Source of the DNA: Gorsachius magnificus
Lineage: Eukaryota; Chordata; Aves; Pelecaniformes; Ardeidae
Length of the DNA: 64,000 nucleotides
Reading direction: 5' to 3'
Assembly (NCBI GenBank): GCA_034008185.1
Contig: CM067082.1
Location: forward strand, 83,947,684-84,011,683
Shown: positions 52,067-64,000 of the stretch, one piece after another
How the letters are laid out: every line of letters begins with the position of its first letter
Numbering within the stretch: the stretch's first letter is position 1
Notes under the pieces: model-generated
What the model was told of the DNA's origin: nothing
What the model saw: only the letters and a program-made list of their open reading frames with translations
Database searches by the model: none
Translations under genes and position numbers: made by a program

Positions 52067-52474
52067 CTACAAGCCCCGCCAGTTCATGAGCAAGGATCCT
52101 TTTCCCTTCCGAGAGAGCTGGGCACCATCTGTTCTCGACAGGCCCGGTGCCATGAAAACCTCTCCATGGTCAAAGAAGCCCAAGCCCTTCCGATGGCACC
52201 AACCTTTGAGCCACACGTTAACCGCTCTAGCTTTCCTATTCCTTTCCGTGTTCCCTCCTGACACTAATGGGATCGAGGAGAGCACTACCTGCGCTCCTGA
52301 TCCTTCAACCATTTTCCCTAGTGCCCTGAAATCCCTTTTGATCAATTTGGGGCTTCTCTTTGGCAATTCATCGCTGCCTGCCTGTATAATCAAGAGCGGA
52401 TAGTAGTCAGAGGGTCGTACCAGACCAGGGAGTCTCTCGGCAATGTCCCTGATCCTTACCCAGGCACCCAGCAT
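52067..52474 (-). pseudogene. CR1 ORF1, C-terminal SGNH/esterase-like domain
   Basis: The frame is open for 135 codons from the first Met to a TAG at 52067. Its sequence (RDIAERLPGLVRPSDYYPLL, then GAQVVLSSIPLV, then GFFDHGEVF and DGAQLSRKGK) matches, from memory, the esterase-like C-terminal domain of avian CR1 ORF1. In that family this domain belongs to the nucleic-acid-binding ORF1 protein. Block III of the family usually reads GxND; here the equivalent is GSDE, so a key Asn appears changed. Block V (DGxHL in relatives, DGAQL here) has lost the His. Catalysis by this copy is therefore unlikely. The N-terminal part of ORF1 is missing or shifted: homologous-looking residues continue in another frame at about 52475-52500. 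Confidence 0.75.
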
Positions 52475-55400
52475 ACGTTACGGACTGCAGCCCATGCCTG
52501 CGTGCCATGGGGCTACAGCAAGTCTGCCTAGAAGTACCCTTGGAACTTCTGTTGAACCTCAGTTTCATGTGAATAAAAATTTTTGTGTCCATGCTAGGGC
52601 TGGGCTCTTGCATTCCCTGTTTTAGCATTGCACTAATCACTGTCCCTATTTTTTTTAATAGCCTCAAGTCTTCAGGCAGGTAAAATACATGGCCTGAAGT
52701 GAAGGATTACCTGGATAATTCTGGGTATTTTGAGACCTGCAAGGTAATCTTGGGTAGAAAGTGATAAAAATTGGAATCTAGTTTTCTGTTAAAATGAACA
52801 AACCATGAAGTTTTAGTCCAGTGATGTTAGTGAGATGCTAATGACCTAATCAGGATGCCTTGTTTTCGGGTTATGTTAGACTATGTTGTAATGTTATAAA
52901 CATGAGAAGTAGATTTAAAGAAAAGAAAGTGCACAAATGCTGGAGCAGCATGGGCAGCGAGGAGCAGTCTGAGGAGTTGGGTGGATACTGAGCTGTAGAA
53001 GACTTCTGGGTAAAGTTAGCTGCTTCAGTTTCTCAACTTATGAACAGAAAGAAGGTAAAGCTTAAAATTTGACGGTAATAACCTAGTATTCTGTGAGGTA
53101 AATGAAAGTCCTGAGTAGGTAACATAAACCAGAAACTTTTTGATTTGCAATATGGGAAGCAGACACTAATACAGAAACAGGAAACCCGGTCTCTCCTGGA
53201 TCTGTGAATGTCAAGATCAAACACTGTGTAAAGTTGACACTGTGGACTTCATGTAGGGTTTGTAATTAATTGCTGTATCTGCAGCGTGAACTAAATGAAT
53301 ACATTACTGAGTTAGCAAGGAATCGGAAAGAGGTCCCAGGCCAGGCAGGTCACTGAATTAAAAAGAAATTGGCAGGGAGTAAATTGGCGATTTCCCACAC
53401 CTAACATTGTGTCCAGACTCTCTTTATTTGAATTTCCATTGACAAATTTGGCCTCTGTGAAATTACCGGATCCCTTTATAACCCATTTTTACTGTTGTCT
53501 CACGTGTCGCTTGTGTAGTTTGTTTTCAACAGTTGCAGCCTAGGACGTGTCTTGCACTGGCTTTTTCTGATGCTTTATTTTTAGGATGATTGCTCTGTGA
53601 ACCATTTAATAAATCCTGTTTGTGTAAGATTTCAGACTAAATGTAGATACAAGTATTTTAGTTACGGAATTTCTATTGCTAGGCTCCTGATATCTTCAAA
53701 TATTTGGACCTTAGTGGGGTGTATGTGTTGATACTCTCCTTTTGAGATAAATTTAAAAGGTATTCTCCAAGTGTAGCATTCAGACGTTGACTATAGAGTT
53801 TCCAACAACTGTATAGCTTTGTGACTTGTTCAAAGTAACTTCTGTAATCGGTCAGCAGTAACTCCAGCTTTTAAATGTAATGATGCTAATGATCTTATAA
53901 TGCCTGAAAAGTGCTTCACCTGGGTCTGAAATCTAACTTGATGTTTAAAACATGGGATATATTTCACTGTTCTTCTGCTGAACACTCATGTGCTTTAGCA
54001 CTCTGCTGTTAGCATTTACTGTTATTAAAATCCACGGAATTGGAGAACGCTCTAAATGCTTTTCAGGATGAATACCACAAATAAGTACATCTGGTGGTCC
54101 TCTCTCTTCATTACCTTCGCCTTTACATCTGTTATGTTCTAAGTCTTACAAAGATGGAAGCAGAAGAATGAATTACCATCTAATAAGCCAATGCTTGAAC
54201 TTCAGATGCATTTCTTAACTGCTGTGTGCTGACCTTATATGATTTTAAGTTGTTTGAACTGTCGTGGCATGGAATGAGTTGAAAATAAGCAATTGGTGCA
54301 TACAGTGACCTGTGAAAAGACCTGATTGCAGCAGTTTGTACTTGGTTTATGCCATTGTAACGTGCTTTTTTTTTATCCACATGCTGTGTAAGCTGGGCAA
54401 AGATTTCAGCATATTGCTGCTGTATCAGTTGGTAGAGAAATCTTTCTGTCTGTTATTGAAATAAATTCAATAAAAGAAACATCTTATTATAATATGCAGT
54501 GAAAAATAGAATCAAGTGGGGAAAATTGGCCACCAAAGCTGAATTCAAAACACAATTGTTACACTTATAAATGAAGTAGGGGAATGAAGCAACTGAGATA
54601 TATTTGTTCCTCCATGTGTTTGTGTTAAGGGTATAGTACATATGCTATATAGTTATATATGTGGTATATATGCTAGCAATCAAAAGAACATTTGAAGTCA
54701 CCATGCTAATACAAAAATACTAATAAAAGACCAAAAATAAGATTCATTAAATCAAAACGTGCCATGCCGACAAATAATAAGCTGGAATTAAAAATTACAT
54801 GACAAGCATAAGAAATAGAAATTTAGGTTTCATACTTGCAAGTGTGCAAAATTTCGTAATTCTGCTGAATGCAGCAAAAGATACTGACTTAAATCTGGAA
54901 TAACATGTGAAAACCCAATCAGAAAGCTTTCCACAAGAACAATTAGGATAGGTCTTCTAACACTTGTTTTACAAATTATTTCTATGAGGACTATGTATGT
55001 ACTTAATTTATGGCAGCATATTTTGGGCAGGAAAGTGGACTTGGAAAGGCCATCATCACAGAGTGGATGAAGATACCTGTTGAGTAGAAAAAACTTTTTG
55101 TATATTATTTTAATAGTTCGTCATGCTGAAATCAAGAAAATGACAGGTAATCAAAATGTCAGTACTACTTTTATGTAATCTCAATATCAGCATAAAAGTG
55201 TGTTGTGAAATAGTGTAATAGTTTGCAAATACCAGGAGGTATGATTGAGGTAAGTGAGCAAAGAAAATTAAATGTCTTAGTCCATCATGCCTAGTGGCAA
55301 GTTTCCTCTTAATTTTAAATTTGTGGATTTCTCCAAGATAAGATCCCAGACATTGTTTAATATACGCCTTCACTTTTAAAATTTAACCCGATTCTTTTCT

Positions 55401-58400
55401 CAGTGGAGGACTTTCTAAAGAATGTCTAATGCTGTATCTGTATTTCCTGAAAATATTAATATGAGGGTGACACCGTTATTTTCATGACGTTTTCATAAGA
55501 CAGCTATGAAAAATGCAGCTTCCAGATCAAAGCACAATATCTAAATTAGTAGTTTCAGCAGTCTGACATTTCAAAACTTTGTGGCCATGGTTTAGAGAAG
55601 AAGGCATTCAGCCTCAGACCTTTACAATATTGAGTAAGAACACTATGTGGCTTAACAAAATAATTGCAGTTCTAAATCCTAGACAAGAGAGTAGCTGAAA
55701 CTGAAACAACATCTGTATTATATATGGCCTTTCTGATTTAAGTAGCCTGAAAAGAACTTCAGCAGTGATAACTGCAAGCAGTTAACACTGAATGATATGT
55801 CCTGTTGAAAAATCAAATCTGAAATTTCTCTGGGCATTTGAAATGAAATGTTCCTGCTCATATAGATTTGAGTAAAAAACAGGAAAAATCTCACTCAATT
55901 AGTTAAGTAGAAGAGCTCTAGTAGGATCATGATTACTTTCAAAATTAGCCTTACGTCTTTCAGATGCATAAATTTTTCAGAAACCTGTCCTGGTTTTTTT
56001 TTCCTTGCAGTTGAATTGCACTCCTTGCTTGAGAATTATTCGTGGAGCGGGGAGTAGCCATGTTGTTTTGTTCTGGTCCTCTAACTTGGGAGCAAATCTA
56101 AAGATGCACATCAGGTACCCAAGCTCCGTATATATTTGGTGAAGAGGGGAAAATAGCTTCTGGGGAACTAGAGGGCATTTGGGGTGCCCAAACTTAGAAG
56201 GCTGAGGCAGTACCACCTAGATGGTGGAACCACTGGAGAGCTTCTGCCTGCCCCTGCTGACATCCCATCCCCTAATTTCTATCTGAGGGAAAGTGTGAAC
56301 CATTTCTTGGTATGCAGCATGGTTTGATTATGTTTGACTGTGGATTGTACTTTCTTTGGAGCTGTTGATTTATCTCTGCTTAGCTTGTAAATAGATCAAT
56401 TTAAAAAAGATGATGTAGCTTTGGAAATCTTTAATTATTAATAGACTTTCTTGCTGAAAGAAAAGAATGTTCTAACAGTCATGAGGAGTATGCAAGGGTT
56501 CAGAATACACCAACTTTTCTGACTACCCAATCTTGTCTTTATTGTCATTTGCCTGAAAAGGCAATTGTCACATTTTTTTGCCTAATTTTTTTCCCCCTTG
56601 TTTGTGAAAAACAAATGCTGATGTTGTGTGATGAACTCAAAATATTTTTTTATGTTAGAAATCAATATTTTAAGATAATTGGGTCTTTCGGATTTTTTTT
56701 TCTTTTTCTTCTGATTAGGCTTTTTCTCTCTGGAGCAGTCCAGTTACTAATAGAGAGAGGCAACTTCTTACTCCTGTCCATGATTTGCAGTCCATAGTGC
56801 TTTAGGATAAAATAAATACAGGAATTGTTTTGAGTGCTTGATTCATTCTTTATCACTGGTTTTCGTGAAATCTTTTGAAGGAAATTATTGGATGCTGACT
56901 TGATCCTCAAAATGACCTCATTAAATATTCCTGTTTAGTAAGACTCTTTATGTAAAGCAGCTGTTTATTCATAATTTGAAAATTAGATAAGGTTATAATT
57001 TTCCTTCTGCATTAGTCTAGTAATTCTAGTCCACTACTAGTCTAGTAGTCTAGTCTACACTGCCCCTTCTACAGCAGGACTTTGGCCAAATGGGAAACGG
57101 GACCGTGAACTTTCTCATAAAAAGTTCTTGGGTTTTCCAGCATGGCTTTTTGGCAAGATTATTACTTGCTTGAAGATCCTATTTTCTGTTTCTATTGCAT
57201 AAAAATGTTATGTCCTTTGATAATAGTAGTGTTAAAAGGAATTTTGTTTCATACTAAACCCCTGAAATGTCAGCTATTTCTCTCTGTGTTTTTCTTAGAA
57301 ATATTTTTTCTCCTCTTTTTGTTGCGTTTATTTTCCCTTGGCTGGTTTGCCTTGTCATTAAACTGCAGAGCTTAAACCAGTGGAGAAACAAAGTCTGAAC
57401 AGAAAACAAACCAATCAGGAACAGTGGTGGCCTATTGCTTCTGAGCATAAAACATACCTTTCAAATTATTCCCAATAGAATTTGAGGAAAACATTTTAGA
57501 AATGATGACTAGAAGCACATTTTAATGTAATATTTTAAGTGACTGGCTTTTCACCGAGTCTGGCCCTGTAAATGTGATAGATCAGTTCTGAAACACCTGC
57601 ATTGAAGTGAACCAGTGATACCTTTCAACACCTTAAACCACTGGCCAGGTCCTGAATCTCAGGCAGTGAATGTAAGTAAAGGTCATGATGTCATCACTCT
57701 GCTGTGAGGGTGCCTGGATTAAAATGTCTTGCCATCCAGGGAGGGGGAAATGAGGAAAGAGGAAAGCAGGGGGTGGAATCTGTCATCCCTGAGGTAGGAT
57801 TTTGAACAGTGCAAATACCATAGTCATTATACCCAGACATGACAGCATGCAGCAAGATTGTTACATGAAATCAGACTTACAATGCACAGTGGAGCAAGTG
57901 ACAATAAGGTAATTGTTGTACACTGCGAGACTAAGAAATAGACTTCTTGCGCTTAATACCTACAAAAATTCCCTGTGAGAGAAGCACACATAAAGGCAAT
58001 ATTATGTACTAGATTATAGGTTATTACACTGTAAGTGCTGTGAAATTTTTGTTTGCCAACGTGCGAGCATGGAGGTTTGTTGTGCTCTCCACCTCCTTTT
58101 TGGCACTGTGTGTCAACTGAATTTCCCTGCTAGCCCTTTGGTAACCTTCTTCCCAAATTTGGACTAGAGCAGATTTTTTAGTTTTACAGCTACTAGGCTA
58201 TGAACTGGATGTCCTTCTCTGGTGCCATGTGCAACATGGATTTGCTGTCAGCTTTTATGTGTCTATAGGTGGAGGCTCGTATAGACTGAGGTGACAGAAA
58301 GTCTTGGCCTTTAAAAGAGGCAGGTTGGGAAGGGCAAGAAGTTGTTGTCAGGTAATTATTGAATTTTAAAGTCGTTCGTGATATGCGGAGCAACAGAAAA

Positions 58401-58490
58401 CAATGTTTCATTGATCTGCTTTTTTCTCCAAATTATATGATATGATGCTTGGGATTATGTTTATGTAATGTAGTTATGCTTATACTATAT

Positions 58491-58513
58491 AATGAATAAT
58501 AATAATAATAATA
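58491..58513. repeat. (AAT)n microsatellite
   Basis: About seven copies of the AAT trinucleotide, after a gaat interruption. Confidence 0.85.
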
Positions 58514-61211
58514 TTTTTGTTGGTTATCCTAGAAGAAAAGTATTTGTTCTACCGGGTTAAATGCTAAACTGTGTAAGTCATGTCTATGAACTGTGTAACA
58601 AACTTGATGTTTGGTGATGTGGAGGTACGTATGTGCACATTTCTAACTAATCATGTATGTATATGTTCTGAAACTCAAAATATATTTTGCCTGAAATTTG
58701 TTAAATAGTTTAACTGGATTAGTTATTAATTTAATTCAGACTGATACTACTTTGTGGTACTACTGAAGGCATAACTTCAAAAATAATTTTCCATTCCTTC
58801 TTACGCAAACTAGTTAAGCCTTTGGCATCCCATGTTGAACATGCAGAATACAATGATTATTAAATAATGGAGTAAACATTGAAGGATTAGATAGAAAATA
58901 AAATATAATACCTGTTTAATAATTGTATTAAGATGTTTTATGAGCAAAATGAGTCTTTGCTCACTAGCTGTGGCCTGCATTGTACAATACCACTTGGATT
59001 TGGTATCAAAGATCATGAATGGCTTGAGAGAGCATAGGGTTTGGGGTTTGGCAAGCCTGTGTGGCATTGTTCTTGTGCATAGGGTCGCTTTCTGATTTCA
59101 GCTACTTCAGCATAATTCCAGAGTAACCATAACCAAGTTAAATGATTTTTTTTTTTTGTGAAATTGCACTTATCTACCAGTACTGCAGATTCTGCACTAT
59201 TTTTTCCTTCAGTGTTTGTCTGAAGAAGCTCTAGAATTATCAGTACCAATATGTCAAAAATGTTTTCTTCAGAGAAGCTTTCTTTTTCAGTGCATTACTA
59301 TGCTATGAATCATTAATGTAACAAATCAGCTATTAACTTTACTGATTTTTTTCACTCTAACTTGTTATCTAGTTCATTATACTGTCAGTGTTCGAAAAGC
59401 CACGCTGTGATTTCTAAGCTATAAACTATAGAGATGTGAGTGAAAAAAGATACTGTTAGCTGAAATGAGCCCTTCTTGTATTTGAATTCACCAGCCCCAA
59501 AAATTAACTTAATAACACTTTAATATTTTTTTCCCCTTTGTATTCCTTGCCCTTTCTAAAAAGTGCATGGAGGGCAGAGTGGAATTGCTTGAGTTTATTA
59601 GGACCTTTTCTTCCAAAGGATTACTTTTAAATGCTATGTGGCTTGAAACAAAACTTTCAAGGAATATTTTTTGCCTTTGCGTAGAACTCTCACTGCTCTA
59701 TAGCTTGGAAATTGGCTATCTGCTTGATATTACAAGTTGGGGTTTATTTATTTGTTTGTTAGGAAAAAAATAAAGCTGGACTTATGCCAAGAGGAAGATT
59801 CCCTGTCAACGGATGACATCCTGTATATGTGATCTCCTTGTTTGTTTTGATTTGCTTTTGGCATGTGCCTTTGTAACTGTTTTATTATATGACTGCCATG
59901 TTTTTGATCAACTGGGTATAACCACAAATACGAATATCACCATAAATATCCTAAGTTATGCATGTATAGAAATGTTGTTCTCTTTCCTTGGTCTTCTCCA
60001 TACTGGAGGAGCAGAAAGAGAAGTGCTGAAAATGACTCTTGTGTTTTTCAAGCCTGGCATTGGGCGTTCACATATTTAAGACTCTGGGCCTTTAAGTATG
60101 CTTACATTTCCCAAGGAAGCTTACAAAAATCTGTTTATTTCTCCAAGAAAACCCACATGAAGCAAATTTTTTACTTTCCAATAAAAATCTTGGTTCCCGT
60201 TAGTATGATTTTTTGGGAAGACTAAAAATATTGTTGGATGATACCTTTAATGTGCAGTGTGCTCGTCAAGTTGTGTTGCTTTCTTCTGTGGAAATGCATA
60301 ATTTTTCCAGCATAACACACAGTAATTTTGGAAACAGTAGTCAGAGACACAGACTACTCTGGATTAGTGATTATTATCTATATGCAGTAAATTCACAGCA
60401 AAGAAATGTTATATTCTGTAAAATGATTCAGAAATCACGTAAACTGAAATGCAATAGATTAATGAGTATGTTGTTGGTTGTTAATTTTTTTCTTCTCTTG
60501 TTGCAAGGATGTATTTAAAACAATAAGGCTGATATCCTGCAAACCCCTTCCTTAGCTGTCAAAAAAAAGTCTGTGAGACAGCACATAAATCCCATGCATT
60601 AATATCAGCATAAATTGTACGTTTCAGTTCTGGAAATAGTTAACTCTCTCACTCAAAGAAAATAAGTGAGCAAATGTGCAGACTGCATCTTCTATTGACT
60701 GTTCTGCATTTTATTGGAATGATTTGTTAGTTCACACTTGTAAAAAAAAATTCCATATTTTAAAAGTAAGGGTGGTTTTAAAAGCTGCATCATAAACGTA
60801 GCTGCCAGACAACTGGTACTGCTTTCTGCAAATGTTCCATAAAAACATAAACCCAACTACTTGTATTCTTTTCCCTACCTTTTACATTTGTATTTTATAA
60901 CCGTTTCACTAGTTCTGCAGAAGATGTATAATTTAATAATGTCTTTTGGGGTGTGAAAACAGAGGATGGTTTTGAAAATACGCTGTGTTGAGTTTCTGCA
61001 GAGGTATTCTCACTGTGATATGATAACGTTGCTCTGGCTATAAGAATAAAAGCACAGATTTCAAATTGAACAGAGCAAATTTTAGAGCAGGGAGCCAGGA
61101 GATGTGTGTTTTCCTATGGGTTCTGGCCAATGTCAATTGCATAAAGAGCAGTAATCTGGGGCGTGACTTGGGTATCAGTTTTGTTACACATTGAAACTAC
61201 TTCTGAATTCC

Positions 61212-61241
61212 TTTTTTTTTTTTTTTACTTTTTTTTTTTTT
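61212..61241. repeat. Paired poly-T runs
   Basis: T15, then ac, then T13 on the + strand. A second T-rich tract follows at 61354-61400 and grades into ctctctctcc. No repeat body is recognisable beside them, so they cannot be assigned to a retroposed tail. Confidence 0.8.
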
Positions 61242-63849
61242 AATCCTTGGAATTTTTCCAAATGTAACAAAGACAAGCAATTCATACTCTCTGTGGCATG
61301 CCTTGCCAGTAACTGAGGCATGTATCAGAATTAAAAGGCTGGTATAAGGCTGATTTTTTCTTTTATTTTTTCTTTTTTTTTTTCTTCTCTCTCTCCCCGT
61401 AAAAAAAGGATTCTGTCTGGGATTCCCCCTCCTTGGGGAGGGAGGGGAAATGCTTTGGATTCAGTACTGACAATCCATGTTAGTGTTTGCTGGAAAAGCA
61501 TCTCCCTGCAGTGAGGTAAAGTTGGTTTTAAACTGCACAGGGAATAGGGGTCACTGTAAAGTGGTAGCCTAATACTGTTGTATCCAGCAAATGTTTTCTT
61601 TTCATGACCGAAAATGATAATTTAAGGGCTGTGACTCATTTATTTGCATGTATTTTTCCAACAGGAAATTCTGCTATCTTAACTGAGGTAATTACTCATC
61701 TTTTTTTTGAAATGACAAGATTCCAGTTTTTACAGGCATTTAATATAAATTGCAGGATTTTAATTACTGAAGCAGATTAAGGGCAGTAGAATGTAAGCAC
61801 GGAAATTCTTCCCTTTTCACTAATTTTAAGCTTTCTGAAAGAAATTCCATTCTTCTCCACACTGCTGCTTTCTATCTGATAGTAGTTGTCTGGGGAAGTT
61901 TAAGGCAACTACTGCATGTATGATAAAAGGAAAATGCAAATGAACCTTTTTATTGCAATGGCACGTAACAAAAAGTTGGGAAGAGCAGACCCAACTCCTT
62001 TCCTAGCAGCCTGAAGCCCGTCCTGTGCGGCATCTGCATTCCTACTGTGTTCCTGACTGCCAGCCCAGGGCAATAATGTTCTCCATCCTTGTTTCTCCCC
62101 TCTCTCTCCGCATCCTGCATTGCACTCCGGTGATCTGAGGAAGGTGGGAGTGCAAGAGATGGTGGTGATGCAGGAATCCCTGTGGAACAGTGGCAGCCAG
62201 TTTTTGGAAAGCTGAAGGTTGAACGTAAATTTCAACAGAGTGCAGGAAGACAGCGCCTGCTTCGTGACATGGGGACAGTAGAAATTGTGTGCAGGCGTGC
62301 TGTGCTCTAAAGACCACCCCTGTGCAGTCAGCTGATTGGCAGTAGGGATGTGGGGAAGAGAAAAATATATATGCAGAGAGGTGGTGATGTTGTGCACAGT
62401 GCTCTGGTTATCTCCAGCTCATCTATTGATCCCTCATAATCATGCCAAGGTGTGATGACATGGTGTGATGCTAAGGTCCTGCTAAGAGACATCACTTCTG
62501 CTAATAAAATTTGCTTTTCATGAATCCTGAGGAAGAGTTCCCATCTCTTTAAGATTTGAAAGTTTCAAATAGTTTGAATTAGAAATAGGAAGAGTGGGAT
62601 AGCAGCCCTCTTCCAAGTGAGGAAAAGTACACAGAAGCTAAACAGGTTCTGATAAATTAGACTGTCACCAGATCTTCCTCCTTTAATCTGGTCACTCTGT
62701 GGGCTTCGACAGACACATTGGTTGGGGTACATTGTCACCTGCTGCTTAGGTCTGGTGCTTGAGTTTGGGCTTGATTTGATAAGATTTTTGTAAACTATTT
62801 TTATGGGCCAATGAAATACACTTGCTAATTGTAAGCAAGTGCTCGTATTTGGGAAGTTTTAAAACTCAGCACAATCTGAGTAGATTTCCACAGGGTCAGC
62901 AAATCCACATTTATAACCAGTAACCCACCTAGTCATATCTTGTGCTCCTTGGAATTCAGTAGGTGGTGTAGCTCTTCTAAAATGGCTGTAGTTTTGGTTT
63001 TTAAAAACATCAGCAAAACCCCTGCTTTTCCTAGCTTCAATTTTGCAAAAATCTTGAACTACATCTTAGGGTGAAGTTGAGAAAAACAAAGCAAAAACTC
63101 CACAGCCTTAGGCAGAATGCAAATACAGAAAATACTGGCTTTGTAAATGGTTAATGTCTGACAAAGAATGGGTAAAAGCAAAACCTTACAGTGGAGCATA
63201 CAAGGCAGGCTTGAGACAGGTGTGAAAGAGAGCAAACTGGTGGTATGATAAGGGAAGGTGTGATTTCAAACCAGTTTCTGAGTTTGAGCAGCTAAGGCTC
63301 AGTTTCAGGAGGAAGTTTGTTTCCCTCCAGCCAGATTTGTAAAAATAATCATATTTGCATAGAAGTTAGGTGTGTGACTACCCTGGAGTATCTAGGATCT
63401 AGACTCCTGAATAATGAAGTAGGTAATTATGATAAGCAGTAGCAGCAGGATTAATCTTCAGTCTTTGTTTCGATGAGTAATAGAAGTAAGTTTAAGGGTT
63501 TTTTCCCCTGTTTCTTGGCACCCATTTATTCCTGTGGAAAATGGCTTAAAAAATTGCTTTGGTAGCATTTTCAGCTCAGATTGAATCCAATGTGCAGAAC
63601 GTAGTGTTTATTAGACTCACAGTTCTGAAGCTTCAGAGAAATTTCTAATAGGCACGTATTGTCAGAGGACCAAAAACGTTGATGTTCATCAGACTGCAAA
63701 TTGGAACTGACCTGATATCACTGCAAGTAGTGTTGCTTTTGTCTTCTGTAGATATGTATTTCCCCTTTTCTCTGTAGCTAATTTTGCATCTTTCTCCAGT
63801 TCTTACAAAGCCATGAAATAAGATTTACCTCCATTACACTGATACTCTG

Positions 63850-63960
63850 TCCTTGGAGATATTCAGAACTCACCTGGACAAAGCCGTGGTTGACCCAATA
63901 GAAGTTGGTCCTGCTTTCAGAGTGTTACAGGTCCTTTCCAACCTGTGTTATTCTATCATT
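63850..63960 (+). mobile_element. CR1 LINE 3' end, sense to GMDS
   Basis: The segment holds the CR1 3' region in forward orientation: cttggagatattcagaac, cacctggacaaagccgtggt, ggtcctgcttt, aggtcctttccaacctgtg and a degraded attctatcatt tail. The copy is diverged: the block between ctgctttcag and caggtcc is shortened, so it is older than the element at 49-52 kb. It is the only recognised element here in the same orientation as GMDS. Confidence 0.88.
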
Positions 63961-64000
63961 GTAAAATATTGATGTAGTGGAGATTTTATACATGAACATG

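Larger units (their letters stand above)
49122..52560 (-). mobile_element. Nearly complete CR1 LINE, antisense to GMDS
   Basis: This non-LTR retrotransposon reads right to left. The end of ORF1 (SGNH/esterase-like domain, 52067-52474) is followed by ORF2 (endonuclease, then reverse transcriptase, 51987-49211), a short 3' UTR (49210-49146) and the CR1-specific tail of three 8-bp units (agaatcac/agaatcat on the + strand, 49122-49145). The right-hand 5' boundary is set by fading similarity and may lie anywhere from about 52490 to 52670. The part of ORF1 upstream of the esterase domain, and the promoter, are not recognisable. The element is therefore 5'-truncated or diverged there. Low divergence and long open frames mark it as a relatively young copy. 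Confidence 0.93.
52561..63849 (+). other. GMDS: GMDS intron 4, fourth segment
   Basis: About 11.3 kb without a recognised exon, RNA gene or transposable element. It is A+T-rich with simple tracts: TA-rich 54640-54675, CTAG cluster 57017-57053, AAT microsatellite 58491-58513, T12 at 59146-59157, and T15 plus T13 at 61212-61241. A G+C-richer patch at 61980-62350 carries a 162-codon minus-strand frame (61909-62397) that I do not recognise and do not regard as a gene. Confidence 0.7.

Noticed and set aside
57550..57650. Possible second copy of the amniote repeat suspected at 30170
   Set aside because: Only a few short blocks (acctgcattgaagtg, ccactggccagg) look alike, which is too little to call by eye.
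61909..62397. 162-codon minus-strand open frame
   Set aside because: No recognisable motif, no splice context, and a mixed His/Cys/Pro composition typical of chance frames in a G+C-richer patch.
17625..64000. Search for the next GMDS coding exon (expected to encode a segment like ISFDLAEY ... VDGVGTLRLLDAVK)
   Set aside because: No + strand segment with that coding content next to an acceptor was seen. A read by eye could miss it, but intron 4 of this gene is known to be very long in vertebrates.
1..64000. tRNA, rRNA, snRNA or miRNA genes, CRISPR arrays, bacterial-type operons
   Set aside because: No cloverleaf box A/B pair, no known small-RNA sequence and no spaced direct-repeat array was seen. 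The sequence is animal nuclear intron throughout.

Overview
The window looks like nuclear DNA of a bird: a 64 kb slice of a long, intron-dominated vertebrate gene. The bird assignment rests on CR1 (chicken repeat 1) LINEs ending in the octamer tail typical of CR1, and on a solo endogenous-retrovirus LTR of a type I recognise as common in birds. The species cannot be named from this sequence alone.

The one host protein-coding gene I can support is GMDS (GDP-mannose 4,6-dehydratase, first step of GDP-L-fucose synthesis) on the + strand. Three consecutive internal exons are present, with correct splice sites and matching phases: 9165-9209 (45 bp), 12868-12955 (88 bp) and 17515-17624 (110 bp). 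They correspond to human exons 2-4, about residues 35-115, and cover the NADP-binding half of the Rossmann fold. The first exon lies upstream of the window. No later coding exon was recognised, so everything from 17625 to the end is read as part of intron 4, which is therefore at least 46 kb long.

Layout. 1-9164 is the end of intron 1 and holds a solo LTR at 3427-4022. 9210-12867 is intron 2. 12956-17514 is intron 3, with a perfect 11-bp-stem hairpin and several A-rich tracts. 17625-64000 is intron 4. It holds an old CR1 endonuclease-region remnant (about 21.6-22.0 kb), a short CR1 3' end (34.7 kb), a nearly complete CR1 (49.12 to about 52.5 kb) and another CR1 3' end (63.85 kb). The nearly complete CR1 is broken by one in-frame stop and one frameshift. 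The A+T-rich, repeat-poor stretch of about 26.3-33.0 kb and a patch near 40.85-41.0 kb look like places to test for conserved non-coding (enhancer) elements. That idea is inference only.

I see no RNA gene, CRISPR array, operon or other multi-gene system, and nothing that I would call a new biological system. Four of the five recognisable transposable elements lie antisense to GMDS, as is usual for intronic insertions. All other long open frames are unsupported: they are chance frames, low complexity, or frames opposite the CR1.
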